From assembly GCA_029251065.1 (NCBI GenBank), contig JAQXEB010000288.1:1-6777 (forward strand): a DNA stretch of 6,777 bases, read 5' to 3'. Shown here in pieces: positions 6,218 to 6,777 of this stretch (position 1 is its first letter; each line of letters opens with the position of its first letter). This DNA is from Luminiphilus sp. (lineage in GTDB: Bacteria; Pseudomonadota; Gammaproteobacteria; Pseudomonadales; Halieaceae). Position numbers and translations under genes: made by a program. The notes beneath the pieces were generated by a model. That model was not told the origin of the DNA. It saw only the letters and a list, made by a program, of their open reading frames with translations, and did not search any database.

Positions 6218-6777
6218 TTAAAACACATCCAAATCGCGTGCAGAAACAACCTCCCCACTGAACTCGGCTTTGACTTCCTCTATTAACGTATCGTGCGTCG
6301 AGCCCCACAATAATTGATGATAGAGCACCAAAAGCTTTGGTTTGACTTCAGATGCCAAACGTCCAAGCTCCGAAGTCGATGTATGGTTTTTTGCATGGTA
6401 CTTCTGCCATTGAGGTTTTTTCTTGGCAAACCCTTCTTGACTGTAAACCTCGTGCACCAGTATGTCGGCTCCGCGTGCATGCTTTGCAAGCTCGCGCGAA
6501 GGCGCCGTATCGCCCGACACAACAATGACCCGGTCAGGTGTAGTAAACCGATATCCCCACGCATCGGGCCAACTTCCGTGTGGAACGCGAAAAGCCTCTA
6601 CCGCGACGTTTTCATCCTTAAAAATAAGCCCTGACTCAGTGACCTCTTGTGTCTCGACACGCCACCCTTGATTGTTGGCGGGCTGCTCACTGTACAAGCG
6701 GTAGCGAATATCTTCTTCATAGGCCTCAAGGACCTTGTCGGCCATGTGTTTAGTGCCTTCGGGACCAAATAGTTTTA
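6218..6777 (-). CDS. Metallo-beta-lactamase-fold hydrolase (ribonuclease Z-like), 5' end outside window
   Basis: Only the C-terminal 185 residues are visible; the frame stays open to the window edge (KLFGPEGTKHMADKVLEAY). The LFGPEGT-x-x-M...AYEEDIRYR segment is typical of RNase Z/arylsulfatase-like MBL proteins, so a methionine at 6745 is internal, not the start. Landmarks, counted from that methionine: VVSGDTAPS with the bridging metal ligand D79, ILVHEVYS (H98), NHTSTSELG (H121), and LLVLYHQLLWG with the last metal ligand H143. The N-terminal HxHxDH motif must lie outside the window. I recall close relatives as secreted or cytoplasmic MBL-fold hydrolases of unknown substrate, often labelled ribonuclease Z. 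True tRNA 3'-processing is not supported by what is visible. It lies upstream of the S9 peptidase gene, 72 bases away with no terminator seen, so co-transcription is plausible. Confidence 0.88.
   Translation of the reverse strand, partial: KLFGPEGTKHMADKVLEAYEEDIRYRLYSEQPANNQGWRVETQEVTESGLIFKDENVAVEAFRVPHGSWPDAWGYRFTTPDRVIVVSGDTAPSRELAKHARGADILVHEVYSQEGFAKKKPQWQKYHAKNHTSTSELGRLASEVKPKLLVLYHQLLWGSTHDTLIEEVKAEFSGEVVSARDLDVF

Overview
The window looks like ordinary chromosomal DNA from a free-living Gram-negative bacterium. It is densely packed, of mid GC by eye, and holds seven protein genes with gaps of 2 to about 130 bases. A lipobox-bearing lipoprotein, a Sec-type signal peptide and canonical Shine-Dalgarno sites all fit a proteobacterium. 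A marine gammaproteobacterium is my best guess from the gene style, but no phylogenetic marker is present to prove it. I see no RNA gene, CRISPR array, insertion sequence, integrase, attachment site or origin. No gene-free stretch exceeds about 130 bases.

Left block (1-1411, minus strand): a hydroxymethylglutaryl-CoA lyase-family enzyme that runs off the left edge with 297 residues visible and all active-site residues present. It is preceded by a small VOC (glyoxalase/epimerase-fold) protein that seems to have lost most of the usual metal ligands. The two may share a transcript. A 128-base divergent spacer (1412-1539) holds a perfect 15-base palindrome and separates them from a plus-strand cysteine hydrolase of the isochorismatase family (1540-2157).

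Right block (2160-6777, minus strand, read from right to left): a metallo-beta-lactamase-fold hydrolase cut by the right edge; an S9 (prolyl oligopeptidase/acylaminoacyl-peptidase type) serine peptidase that is probably a lipoprotein; a secreted protein of unknown function built from two divergent copies of one roughly 100-residue unit; and a GST-fold protein with a C-terminal extension. The GST gene converges on the isochorismatase gene with only 2 bases between stop codons. A plausible promoter and overlapping palindrome lie before the secreted-protein gene, so the four right-hand genes need not form one operon.

Functionally this is a mix of acyl-CoA breakdown (leucine/HMG-CoA type), small-molecule amide or ester hydrolysis, periplasmic peptide degradation and probable glutathione-linked chemistry. 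The genes do not obviously form one pathway, and I found no convincing new defence, mobile or RNA system. The most distinctive item is the duplicated secreted protein at 3358-4092.
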